Origin: Amycolatopsis tolypomycina
GTDB taxonomy: Bacteria; Actinomycetota; Actinomycetes; Mycobacteriales; Pseudonocardiaceae
Assembly (NCBI RefSeq): GCF_900105945.1
Contig: NZ_FNSO01000004.1
Coordinates: 7,382,001 to 7,446,000 of the forward strand
Length of the DNA stretch: 64,000 nt
Reading direction: 5' to 3'
The notes under the pieces are model-generated. The model was given only the letters and a program-made list of their open reading frames with translations. It had not been told where the DNA came from and did not search any database. Made by a program: the position numbers and the translations under genes. Within the stretch, counting starts at the first letter, position 1; each line of letters opens with the position of its first letter. Below, one piece after another: positions 53,157-62,800 of this stretch.

Positions 53157-56060
53157 GTGGAGTTTCGGATGCTCGGCCCGCTCGAGGCGTGGCACGACGG
53201 CGCACCGGTGCCGCTGGGTGACCAGCAGCAGCGGTTCGTCCTCGTCGTGCTGCTCCTGCACGCGAACAAGCCCGTCACGCCGGCGCGTCTCGCCGAGATC
53301 GTCTGGGCCGACCGCGAAGCCAAGCCCACCCTGGTGCGCAGCTACATCAAGCGGCTGCGGGACGTCGTCGGGGACGCGACCATCGAAACCACCCCGACCG
53401 GCTACCTGCTGCGGATCGGCGACGACCAGCTCGACACCGTGCGGTTCGACCGGCTGCGCGCCGAGGCCGCGGACGTCCGGGCCGACGACCCGCGCCGGGC
53501 GATCGCGCTGCTGCGGGAGGCCGTCGGGCTGTGGCGGGGGAAGTTCCTCGAAGACATCGACATCGACCGCGTCGGCGGGCCCGGGGTGATCTCGCCGGAC
53601 GAGAGCTACCCCGACGCCGTCGGAGACCTGGCCGAACTCGAGCTCGAGGCCGGCGACCACCGGTCCGCGCGCGACCGGCTGCGGCCGCTCGTCCAGGCCG
53701 ATCCGGCCAGCCAGAAGCACGCCGAACTCCTCATGCGCGCGCTGCTCGCCGGCGGCGACCGGGCGGCCGCCCTGCGCGTCTACCACGGCACGCGCGACGC
53801 CCTCGCCGCGCTGCGGATGGCGCCCGGGCCGGTGCTGCGGAAGCTCGCCGCGCGGGCCGAGCAGGGCGATCCGCCCAGCTCGCTGCCGTCGCGGCCGGGC
53901 GGGTTCACCGGCCGGGCCGGGGAGATCGCCGTGATCGAGGCGGCCGCCGCGGCCGGGCGGCGGGCCGTCTGGGTCAGCGGCGCGCCCGGCGTCGGCAAGT
54001 CCGGCCTGGCCGTCGAGGCGGCCCACCGGCTGCGCGACCGCTTCCCCGACGGCCAGCTGCTGGCGCGTCTCAACGGCTTCACCCCGGGCGTCGACGCGAC
54101 CGACGTCGGTGACGCCCTCAGCGAGCTGCTCGTCGAACTCGGCGTGCCCGCCGAGCAGATCCCGGCCACCGTGGGCCGGAAAGTGACGCTCTACCAGGCC
54201 ACACTCTGGGGCACCCGCACGCTCGTCGTACTCGACAACGCCGCGTCGCCGGAGCAGATCCGGCCGCTGCTGCCCGAGGCGGACGGCTGCCTGGCCGTCA
54301 TCACCAGCCGGCGGATGGGCGACGCCGACACCGGCGACCACATCCGGCTCGCGCCGCTGCCGCCTGCGGAGGCGGCCGAGCTGTTCCACGCGCTCGGCGG
54401 GCCGGCGCGGCTGCGGGGCCGGGCGGCCGACGTCGCCGCGGTGGTCCGGCGGTGCGGCTACCTGCCGATGCCCATCCGGGTCGCCGCCGCGCTCTTCCGG
54501 CGGCACGACCGGTGGCCGCTGGAGCACCTCCTGCGCCTGCTCGACGAAAAGGGCCAGGCCGACGCCAACACCGCCGTCCGCGTGTCCTACCAGCAGCTCG
54601 GCGAGCCGCAGCGCGTCATGTTCCGGCTGCTCGGCAGCCTGCCGGGGCCGGACGTCGACGTCGTCGGCGGCGCGGCGCTCGCCGGCTGCGACGTCGCCGA
54701 GGCGCGGTCGCTGCTCGACGAGCTCCACGAGGTCAGCCTGCTGGAGGAGGCCGCGCCCGAGCGGTACCAGATGCTCGACCCGCTCAAGGAGTTCGCCGCG
54801 GACGCGCCCGCGCCACGGCAGGCGATGATCCGGCTGCTCGACTTCTACCTGGTGACGCTGGCGGCCGCGGTCCGCGCCGCCTACCCCTTCGACCGCGCGC
54901 AGCAGCCGTCGACGACGGACCGGTCCTGCGCGGTGACGCCGGGCTTCGCCGGCGCCGACGCCGGGCTGCGGTGGATCGTCGCCGAACGCGACAACCTCGT
55001 GGCCGCCATCCGCTACGCCGCCGGGCACGCCCTGCCCGAGCACACCTGGCGGCTGGCCGTGCTGCTGTGGCGGTACTTCAACACGACGAACCAGTTCGAG
55101 GACTGGATCGGCACGCTCGAGCTCGCCTGGCGGACCGTCGCCGCCGACCAGGGCAACGACTACGGCCAGGCGCACGTCCTGCTGCGGCTGGCCACCGCGC
55201 ACGACCGGCGCGGGCAGCTCGCCGAGGCACTGGAGCTCGCCGCCCGTGCCCTGCCGAAGTGGCGCCGCCTCGGCGATCCGCGCGGCGAAGCGGCGACGCT
55301 GTGCGCGCTCGCCATCCCGACGATGGAGCTGGGCCGGCACGACCAGGCGATGGCCCACCTCGAAGCCGCGCTGGCCAAGTACGAACAGACCGAAGACCGG
55401 CGCGGCGAAGCCCACGCCCTCGGCATGCTCGGCTACCTCAACGAGCTCCACGGCAACCTCCGGACCGCGTTGCGCCAGCACGATTCCGCCGCCCGGATGC
55501 TGCGGGAGATCGGGCACGTCCAGGGCCTGGCGCACACGCTCAACAACCTCGGCTCCGTCCAGGAACGGCTCGGCCTGCTCACCGAAGCGCTGACCAGCTA
55601 CACCGAGGCGCACGGGCACGCCGCCGAAGTCGGCGACCGCTGCGTCGAGGCCTACGCGCTGAACAACATCGGGAACGTGCACCGGCAGCGCGGCCGGTAC
55701 GCCGAAGCCGTCCGCTACCACGACAAGGCCCGCGAAGTGGCGGCGAACGTGCCGGACGCGGACCTGCGCACCCAGCTGTACCTCGACCGCGGCGCGACGG
55801 CGCTCGCCCGGGGCGCGCGCCAGGAAGCGCTCACCGCCGGCAAGTCCGCCCTGGACCTGGCCGACGGCAGCGGCAACCGCGCCTACCGGGCGCGCGCCCA
55901 CCGCGGCGTCGCCGAGACGCTGCACGCGATGGGCGACCACGAAAGCGCCGTCACGCACTGGACCGCGGCCGAGGACGAGTTCGCCGAGCTCGAGCTGCCG
56001 GAAGCCGGCGAAGTGCGCGAAGAGCGTTCGGCGTTGAGCTGCGCCTGCGCGCCGCGGTGA
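53157..56060 (+). CDS. SARP-type regulator with NB-ARC and TPR domains (AfsR/DnrI class)
   Basis: Large transcriptional activator, 967 aa. An OmpR-type winged helix (1-95, start VEFRMLGPLEAWHDG) precedes the BTAD domain (about 97-245). An NB-ARC ATPase (about 260-520) has the P-loop GAPGVGKSGLA and a Walker-B region TLVVLDNA. TPR repeats fill about 690-960 with GLAHTLNNLGSVQERLG and AYALNNIGNVHRQRG. AfsR-like proteins switch on secondary metabolism. No biosynthetic cluster is adjacent, so its targets are elsewhere or are the neighbouring small secreted peptide gene. Confidence 0.92.
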   Translation: MEFRMLGPLEAWHDGAPVPLGDQQQRFVLVVLLLHANKPVTPARLAEIVWADREAKPTLVRSYIKRLRDVVGDATIETTPTGYLLRIGDDQLDTVRFDRLRAEAADVRADDPRRAIALLREAVGLWRGKFLEDIDIDRVGGPGVISPDESYPDAVGDLAELELEAGDHRSARDRLRPLVQADPASQKHAELLMRALLAGGDRAAALRVYHGTRDALAALRMAPGPVLRKLAARAEQGDPPSSLPSRPGGFTGRAGEIAVIEAAAAAGRRAVWVSGAPGVGKSGLAVEAAHRLRDRFPDGQLLARLNGFTPGVDATDVGDALSELLVELGVPAEQIPATVGRKVTLYQATLWGTRTLVVLDNAASPEQIRPLLPEADGCLAVITSRRMGDADTGDHIRLAPLPPAEAAELFHALGGPARLRGRAADVAAVVRRCGYLPMPIRVAAALFRRHDRWPLEHLLRLLDEKGQADANTAVRVSYQQLGEPQRVMFRLLGSLPGPDVDVVGGAALAGCDVAEARSLLDELHEVSLLEEAAPERYQMLDPLKEFAADAPAPRQAMIRLLDFYLVTLAAAVRAAYPFDRAQQPSTTDRSCAVTPGFAGADAGLRWIVAERDNLVAAIRYAAGHALPEHTWRLAVLLWRYFNTTNQFEDWIGTLELAWRTVAADQGNDYGQAHVLLRLATAHDRRGQLAEALELAARALPKWRRLGDPRGEAATLCALAIPTMELGRHDQAMAHLEAALAKYEQTEDRRGEAHALGMLGYLNELHGNLRTALRQHDSAARMLREIGHVQGLAHTLNNLGSVQERLGLLTEALTSYTEAHGHAAEVGDRCVEAYALNNIGNVHRQRGRYAEAVRYHDKAREVAANVPDADLRTQLYLDRGATALARGARQEALTAGKSALDLADGSGNRAYRARAHRGVAETLHAMGDHESAVTHWTAAEDEFAELELPEAGEVREERSALSCACAPR

Positions 56061-56087
56061 GCCGTGAGTGGCGGCGCCACTCACGGC
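56061..56087. terminator. Palindromic terminator between convergent genes
   Basis: GCCGTGAGTGGC (56061-56072) and GCCACTCACGGC (56076-56087) are perfect 12-bp arms around GGC. The hairpin starts right after the SARP stop and lies 11 nt past the stop of the convergent small gene, so it can serve both. Confidence 0.75.
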
Positions 56088-56097
56088 CGCGGGTTCC

Positions 56098-56274
56098 TCA
56101 ACCGTGCCAGGGGTTGCCGTCGGTGGTGGGGGTCGGCGTCGGCGTGACGACCGGGGCGGCCGGCGCCCCGCCGTCGTCCGCCGCCGACGCGGTGGTGGAG
56201 CCGATCAACGGCAGCGCGGCGAGCGCGCAGATCGCGAGCACCGGGCCACCGATTTTGGCCAGCTTTTTGAACAT
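56098..56274 (-). CDS. Small secreted peptide, Pro/Thr-rich
   Basis: 58 aa from the ATG at 56274, with GGAGGG 7 nt upstream. The sequence starts MFKKLAKIGGPVLAICALAAL. The signal peptide of about 31 residues ends STTASA, followed by ADDGGAPAAPVV and a TPTPTPTTDGNPWHG end. The mature peptide of about 27 residues is acidic then proline-threonine rich. No Cys, so it is not a disulfide toxin. It is easily missed because it is short. Function unknown. It converges with the SARP gene. Confidence 0.7.
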   Translation of the reverse strand: MFKKLAKIGGPVLAICALAALPLIGSTTASAADDGGAPAAPVVTPTPTPTTDGNPWHG

Positions 56275-56363
56275 GGCGAATCCCTCCTCGGGAATGGTGA
56301 TTTGTTCCGGGCAGTTCGGATGATTCCGCGCCCACCACCGAGGATTCGCGCCACGGCATTCAG

Positions 56364-57050
56364 CTACAAGGGGTTTCCTGTTTCATGAACGAACAGGAAA
56401 CGGCAACCGCGCCGACGAGGAGCACACCGGCGGCCGCGACCAGGGTGATCGACGTCGTCGTGCGGCCGGTGAAAACGGGATTGAAGGCCGTCGGAATCGT
56501 CAGCGGAAGGAAAGCCAGTCCCGTCGCAGACGGCGGAGAACCGCGCGATTGTCGGAAATACAGCGAGAGCACGAACACCACCGCCGCGACGACGGCGAGC
56601 GGCAGGGCACCCCGGCCGCGACAGGGCCCAGGCGAGCGCGGCGACCGGAACGTTGACCACGAAGATCGCCCGCCAGCCGAACGCCTGCGTCAGGAGACCG
56701 CCGAGCAGCGGGCCGGCGACCAGGCCGGTTCCGCTCACCGCGGCCCACACCCCCATCGCCTTGGCGCGCGCGGACGGCACCGGGTGGGCCGCCGCGAGCA
56801 GCGACAGCGACGACGGGACCAGCAGGGCGCCCGCGACGCCGAGCAGAGCGCGGAGCGCGATCAGCGCCGGCGTCGAGAACGACAGTGCCGACAAACCGGA
56901 CAGGACCGCGAAGGCCAGCAGGCCGAGGGAGAACACGCGACGGGCGCCGAAGCGGTCCGACCAGGCGCCCGCCGTCAGCAAGAACGCCGCGAACGTCAGC
57001 GTGACCAGGAAGTAGCCCGGCGAAAGGCCGATGAGGAGTCTTGCCACCCC
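56364..57050 (-). pseudogene. Decayed MFS (DHA2-like) transporter
   Basis: Remnant of a drug-exporter-type MFS gene. The leftward frame has helices 3-6 from GYFLVTLTFAAFLLTAGAWSD to GWRAIFVVNVPVAALAWAL, in pieces, including DRFGARRVF. It then breaks at about 56600. A second frame to 56364 gives a late loop and helix (VFVLSLYFRQSRGSPPSATGL). The start, helices 1-2 and most of the C-terminal half are missing. Unlike the single-base errors elsewhere this is a real deletion-decayed gene. Confidence 0.75.
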
Positions 57051-57390
57051 GAAGGCGTGGACGCTCGGTGACGCCGGCGAACGGCTCGTCGGGTACGCGG
57101 GCCAGGTGCTCGAACTCGTCGAGGAAGCCAGGGCCGCGGTCGACGAGGAACGCGGCGAGCCCGCGGGCGAACTGACCATCGGCGCGCTCGAAACCCTTTG
57201 TGCGCAACGCATCCCCGCCCTCTTCGGCGAGCGCGGCCGGCCTGGGGTGCGGGCTCGTGCCCGCCCTCGCCGCCGGCGAAGGCGCGGTCGCCGTTCCCCT
57301 GGCCGGCGCGACCACCGACGTCACCATGACGTGGCGGCGCGACGAACGCAAACCGAGCGTCGCCGCGCTGCTCGCCACCGCCTATGCGTT
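57031..57390 (+). pseudogene. Decayed LysR-family regulator
   Basis: Two fragments in different frames. 57067-57230 reads AGERLVGYAGQVLELVEEARAA then ELTIGALETLCAQRIPALF, the start of a LysR ligand domain. 57239-57385 reads GLGCGLVPALAAGEGAVAVPL, its far end. The HTH and the middle are gone. It abuts and partly overlaps the decayed MFS gene, so both were probably a divergent regulator/exporter pair lost together. Confidence 0.7.
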
Positions 57391-58377
57391 GTCCAGCAAG
57401 GACACGAGCTCGTCCGGCAGCTCCAGGGTGAAGGCCGGCGCGATCGACTCGTAGTGCGCCCAGGTGCGCGGCCCGATCAGCGGGATGGCGCCCTTGCGCA
57501 GCAGCCACGCCAGCGCCACCTGGTTGCCCGTGGCGCCGAGCGCGGACGCCACCTTCGCCACCGCGGCCAGGCGGGCTTCCGAGTCCGGGCCCGCGTAGGA
57601 CCGCCAGATCGGCGTGGACTCCCGGTAGGCGGCGTCATCGTAGATTCCGCGCAGCAGCGACGAATACGCGGCCAGGGAGACGTCCGGGTGGCGGGCCAGC
57701 CAGTCCAGCAGCTCGCCGCCCGCGATGGACGGGACGTCCGGGCCGGCCGGGCGCAGGTACGAGTGCTGGACCTGGACCGCCACCGGCGAGGCCCAGCCGT
57801 TCGCCAGCGCCAGTGTGCGAATCCGCTCCAGGCGCCACGTCCGCACGTTGCTCCAGCCGATGTACCGCACCTTGCCGGACCGGACCAGACTGTCCAAAGC
57901 AGACAGTGTCTCTTCGAGCGGCGTGGCCGGGTCGTCGACGTGGATGTAGTAGAGGTCGATGTGGTCGGTGCCCAGGCGCCGCAGGCTCGCCTCCGCCTCG
58001 CGCTCGATCACCGCGGCGCTCGCGCCCTCGTACGTGCGTTCCCGCGCTGCCCAGTCCGTCGAGCCGTCCGGGCGGGATGCCGCGCGGGCGGCGGGGAGGT
58101 CCGTGATGCCCGCCGCCACCTTCGTGGCCAGGAAGACCCGGTCGCGGCGGCCCCGCAACAGGCGGCCGAGGAGTGCTTCGCTTTCGCCGCCCGAGAATTC
58201 CTCGCCCACCCACCAGGCGTAGCAGTTGGCCGTGTCCAGGAAGTCGCCGCCGGCGTCGAGGTACGCGTCCAGGATGCGGGCCGACGCCGGCTCGTCGGTC
58301 GACGTGCCCATCGTCATGCAGCCCAGTGACACCTGGCTCACGTACTGGCCGGTCCGGCCCAGTTCCACCTTCTTCAT
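57382..58377 (-). CDS. Aldo/keto reductase next to a MocR regulator
   Basis: NADP-dependent reductase, 331 aa. The start KKVELGRTGQYVSQVSLGCM is typical. Tetrad residues: Asp and Tyr in FLDTANCYAWWVGEEF, Lys in VFLATKVAAG and His in DLYYIHVDDP. A C-terminal [21 protein letters not shown] binds the cofactor. It is divergent from a MocR/PdxR regulator with only 46 nt between starts. MocR proteins often control vitamin B6 metabolism, so a pyridoxal reductase is possible but not proven. Confidence 0.88.
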   Translation of the reverse strand: MKKVELGRTGQYVSQVSLGCMTMGTSTDEPASARILDAYLDAGGDFLDTANCYAWWVGEEFSGGESEALLGRLLRGRRDRVFLATKVAAGITDLPAARAASRPDGSTDWAARERTYEGASAAVIEREAEASLRRLGTDHIDLYYIHVDDPATPLEETLSALDSLVRSGKVRYIGWSNVRTWRLERIRTLALANGWASPVAVQVQHSYLRPAGPDVPSIAGGELLDWLARHPDVSLAAYSSLLRGIYDDAAYRESTPIWRSYAGPDSEARLAAVAKVASALGATGNQVALAWLLRKGAIPLIGPRTWAHYESIAPAFTLELPDELVSLLDNA

Positions 58378-58423
58378 GCGACCACGCTAAGCCGGAATCG
58401 GTCCGGTACTACAGTCCAATCCT

Positions 58424-59746
58424 GTGGCTGGATCACAGACCAATTGGGGCGTGCTGCTGGAGCTGACCGGACCGGGCGCGAAGCACGAACGGCTGGCCAG
58501 GGCCCTGCGCCAGGCCATCCGCGACGGCGTTCTGCAGGACGCCGTCCCGCCGAGCCGTCAGCTCGCCGCCGACCTCGGGTGCTCGCGGTGGGTCGTCACG
58601 CAGGCCTACGCCCAGCTCGTCGCCGAGGGGTACCTGGCCGGGCGCACCGGGTCGGCCACCCGGGTCCGGCGGGTGGGCGACGCGGTGGCGGCGAAGGAGC
58701 AGGTGCGCGCGGCGCCACCGCGGTACGACCTCGCGCCGGGCCTTCCCGACCTGCGGAACTTCCCCCGCCGGCCGTGGGCGGAAGCCGTCCGCGAAGTCCT
58801 CGCGACCACGCCGCACACCGACTTCGGGCTGCCCGAGCCGGGCGGCCACCCGCGGCTGCGGCGGGTACTGGGCGACTACCTCCGGCGTGTGCGCGGCGCC
58901 GCGCCGGGCACCGTGCTCGTCTGCGGCGGCGTCACCGACGGCGTGACCGGCGTGTGCCGCGCACTGGCCGAACGCGGCCGCACGCGGCTGGCCGTCGAGG
59001 ATCCCGGGTGGACGCGGCTGCGGCGGGCGGCCGAGAGCGCCGGGCTGACCGTCGAGCCGGTGCCGGTCGACGACGAAGGCATCGACGTCGGGCGGATCCC
59101 GGCGGGCGTCCGCGCCGTGCTCGTCACGCCCGCGCACCAGTTCCCCACCGGCGCGGTGCTTTCGCCGCGGCGGCGCGCCGAGCTGCTGGCCTGGGCGCGG
59201 GACGTCGACGGCCTGATCCTCGAGGACGACTACGACGCCGAGTTCCGGTACGACCGGCGGCCCGTCGGCACCGTCCAGGGCACCGACCCGGGCCGGGTCG
59301 CGCTCTTCGGGTCGGTCAGCAAGACGCTCAGCCCTGCGCTCGGGCTCGGCTGGGCCGTCCTGCCTCCACAGTGGACGGTGACGGCGCACCCGCCGCCCGT
59401 GGTCGACCAGCTCGCCCTCGCCGGCTTCGTCGAAAGCGGCGGCTACGACCGGTACCTGCGCAGTGCCCGGCTGCGGTACCGCACCCGGCGTGACCGGCTG
59501 GTCGCCGCGCTCGGGCCCGCGCGGCTGTCCGGGGTCGCGGCCGGGCTGCACCTCGTGCTCCACCTCGACCAGGACGCCGCCGCGGTCGTCCGGCGGGCCC
59601 GGCGGAACGGCGTCAAGGTGACCGACCTCGACGGCTACCGGACGGCGCCGGGCGAGCCCGCGCTCGTCCTCGGCTACGGCAACCTCGCCGACACCGGCGT
59701 CGAGGCCGCCTCGCGGCTGCTCCGGCGGGCGATGACAACGGCTTGA
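58424..59746 (+). CDS. MocR/PdxR-family regulator (GntR HTH fused to aminotransferase)
   Basis: 440 aa. The N-terminal GntR-type wHTH (about 20-85) has LARALRQAIRDGVLQD and LAADLGCSRWVVTQAYAQLVAEGYL, in pieces. A fold-type-I aminotransferase domain (about 105-438) has the PLP Lys in FGSVSKTLSPALGLGW and the Asp in LILEDDYDAEFRY. In this class the PLP domain senses cofactor status rather than catalyses. GTG start. The shared promoter region with the aldo/keto reductase suggests it controls that gene. Confidence 0.92.
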   Translation: MAGSQTNWGVLLELTGPGAKHERLARALRQAIRDGVLQDAVPPSRQLAADLGCSRWVVTQAYAQLVAEGYLAGRTGSATRVRRVGDAVAAKEQVRAAPPRYDLAPGLPDLRNFPRRPWAEAVREVLATTPHTDFGLPEPGGHPRLRRVLGDYLRRVRGAAPGTVLVCGGVTDGVTGVCRALAERGRTRLAVEDPGWTRLRRAAESAGLTVEPVPVDDEGIDVGRIPAGVRAVLVTPAHQFPTGAVLSPRRRAELLAWARDVDGLILEDDYDAEFRYDRRPVGTVQGTDPGRVALFGSVSKTLSPALGLGWAVLPPQWTVTAHPPPVVDQLALAGFVESGGYDRYLRSARLRYRTRRDRLVAALGPARLSGVAAGLHLVLHLDQDAAAVVRRARRNGVKVTDLDGYRTAPGEPALVLGYGNLADTGVEAASRLLRRAMTTA

Positions 59747-59805
59747 CCTGGTTGCCGCCTTCTCAAATGCCCGCCGATGTGAAAAGCTGCTCGACAGTCC
59801 GCTCT

Positions 59806-59819
59806 TGACAACGTTGTCA
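59806..59819 (+). promoter_or_regulatory. LacI-type operator before the GH92 gene
   Basis: TGACAACGTTGTCA is a perfect 14-bp palindrome with the central CG typical of LacI-family operators in actinomycete glycosidase genes. It ends 19 nt before the ATG. A 12/14 copy lies inside the gene at 60162-60175. No LacI gene is in the window. Confidence 0.65.
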
Positions 59820-59838
59820 CCTGGGAGGTGCGCGCCCC

Positions 59839-62800
59839 ATGGGGTCGCCAAGCAGACAACTGATCGCCGCGGCGGCCGTGGGGCTCGTGGTCGCCGCCAC
59901 GACCCAGGCCACCGCACACGCCGCCACCGCAGTCGATCCGGTGAGCCTGGTCAACCCGTTCGTCGGCACGCAGAACTTCGGGAACACCTTCCCCGGCGCC
60001 AGTGCGCCGTTCGGGATGGTGCAGGTCAGCCCGGACACCGGCGGGCAGGGCGGCTACGACTACCTGCAGAACGCGATCTACGGCTTCAGCCAGACGCACC
60101 TGTCCGGCGTCGGCTGCGGCGTGATGGGCGAGCTGCCGGTCATGCCGACCACGGGCGCCGTGGACAACGTTGACAAGAACGCCTACAAGTCCGGATACAG
60201 CCACGACGACGAACACGCCGAGCCCGGCTACTACCGCGTCGGCCTCAAGAAGTACGGGATCGACGCCGAGCTGACGGCGACCGCGCGCACCGGCTGGCAG
60301 CGCTACACGTTCCCCTCGACCGGGCAGGCGAACGTCCTGTTCAACACCGGCCAGGCCAACCAGTCCGTCAAGGACTCCGAAATCCACGTCGTCGGCGACC
60401 GGACGCTCGAAGGGCGGGTCAAGGCCGGCGGGTTCTGCGCCGGCCACGACGAGCACACCGTCTACTTCACCGCCACCTTCGACCGGCCGTTCAGCTCGTT
60501 CGGCACCTGGCGCGGCTCGACGCGCACGCCGGGCGGCCGCGACGCCGCGGGCACCGGGAGCAACGGCGCCTGGGCGAGCTTCGACGCGACCACCGACCAC
60601 GACGTCGTGCTCAAGGTCGGCCTGTCCTACACCGGGCTCGACGGCGCGCGGAAGAACCTCGCGGCGGAGACGTCGAACTACGACTTCGACGCCACCCGCG
60701 CCGCGCTGCACCAGCAGTGGGCCGACCGGCTCGGCGCGATCAAGATCGCCGGCGGCACGACCGAGCGGCAGACGGCGTTCTACACCGCGCTCTACCACGC
60801 CCAACTGCACCCGAACCTGGCCGGCGACACCGATGGCAGCTACACCGGCTTCGACGGCAAGGTGCACACGGCGAGCGGTTACACGCCGTACCAGAACTTC
60901 TCGCTGTGGGACACCTACCGCCCGCAGAACCAGCTCCTCGAACTGCTGGAACCGCAGGTCGCGCGGGACGTCGCCCTGTCGGTCGTCGCCATCGGCCGTG
61001 ACGGCGGGTGGCTGCCGCGGTGGGCGCTGGCCGAGAGCGAAACGAACATCATGACCGGCGACCCGGTGACGCCGTTCCTCGTCGAGGCGTGGTCCAAGGG
61101 CCTGCTCGCCGGGCACGAAGAAGAGGCGTACGCGCTGCTCAAGAAGAACGCGACGAGCACGCCGCCCGCCGACTCGCCGTACAACGGCCGCTCCGGCGTC
61201 AACCACTACAACGAGCGCGGCTACATCCCGAGCGGGCTGACGCTCGGCACGGACTGCGCGGCCAAGGGCGGCGACAACGACTGCGAGCACCCGGCGCCGG
61301 CGACGATGGAGTACGCCGCGGCGGACGCGTCGCTCGCGCTGATGGCCCGCGGGCTCGGCCACCAGGCGGACGCGCGGATGTTCGCCGACCGCGGCCAGTG
61401 GTACCGCAACCTGTGGGACTCGTCGATCCAGCAGTTCCGGCCCCGTACCACCGAGGGCACGTTCCTCACGCCGTACAACCCGGTCGACGCCGCCCACCAG
61501 TTCCACGAAGGCGGCGCCTACCAGTACCAGTGGCTCGTGCCGCAGGACCCGGCCGGGCTGGTCTCCCTGATGGGCGGCCGGACGGCGACCGAGAAGCGCC
61601 TGGACTCGTTCTTCTCCTACGGCAATCTCCTGAAGGACCCGGCGGGCACCGCGCGGAAGGACTGGATCGCGAGCCCGTACGACTACTACGGCAAGGCGAC
61701 GTACAACCCGAACAACGAGCCGGACCTGCTCGCGCCGTACATGTACAACTGGGTCGGCGCGCCGGCCAAGACGGCGACCGTGGTCCGCGCGGCGATGACG
61801 TTGTTCACGACGGGCCCCGACGGCATGACCGGCAACGACGACCTCGGCACGATGTCGGCGTGGTACGTCTTCTCGTCGCTCGGCCTGTACCCGACGATGA
61901 GCGGCGCGAACTTCCTCGCGCTGTCGAGCCCGCAGTTCGAGTCGGCGACTGTCCGGATCGGACAGTACGGGTCCGCCCAGGGCGGCACGCTGACGGTGTC
62001 GGCGCCGGGCGCGAGCGACGCGAACCGCTACATCCAGAGCGTGTCGCTCAACGGCCGGGACGTCCGCCAGACGTCGCTGGACTGGGCCTCACTGGCCCAC
62101 GGCGGGACGCTTGCGCACAAGCTCGGCTCGCGCCCGTCTTCGTGGGGGACGTCGGTTTCCGCGGCACCGCCGTCGGTGAACAACGCGCCGGGCGACCCCC
62201 GGCGGCACGTCGACGCCTCGTTGCGGCAGACGTCCGTGGTCATCCCGGCCGGGGCGGCGCAGCAGGTGCACCTCGACCTCGACGTGGTGGCGCAGAACCC
62301 GGGCCTGCAGCCGGTGGCGGTGTCGGTCACGTCGCCGTGGAAGTCGCAGGTCCAGCCGCTGGTCCTGGCCTGGTCCGGACGGCTGCCGGTTTCGCGGACG
62401 GTCCCGATCACGCTGAACGTGCCGGCGTCCGCGGCGCCGGGGACGTACCCGGTGCAGGTCAGGGTGTCCGGCCCGAACACCGTGACCCGCTCGGCGACGG
62501 TCGAGGTGAGGACGCCGTCGGCGTGCGTGTCGCCGGGACCGCAGTGCGCGGTGGACCTCACCCGCGACCGCAACCACGACGGCACGGCAACGGCGGCGGC
62601 CTCATCGGAAGGCAACTTCGACGGCGGCGGCTGGAGCTACGACGCGGCTTTGCTCCCGGCAGCGGGCCCGGTGGTCTGGGACGACGTCACGTACGCGGCG
62701 CCATCCCCCTCGGGGACTGCGCTCAACTTCGTGGAGGCTCGCGGACAGTCCCTGCTGTTGCCGGCGGGGCAGCACGCGGCACTTCGGATCGTGGGCGCGT

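Noticed and set aside
53022..56084. 1020-aa open frame on the minus strand
   Set aside because: It is antisense to the SARP gene, full of low-complexity Gly/Arg/Gln and lacks any domain. High GC leaves such shadow frames open.
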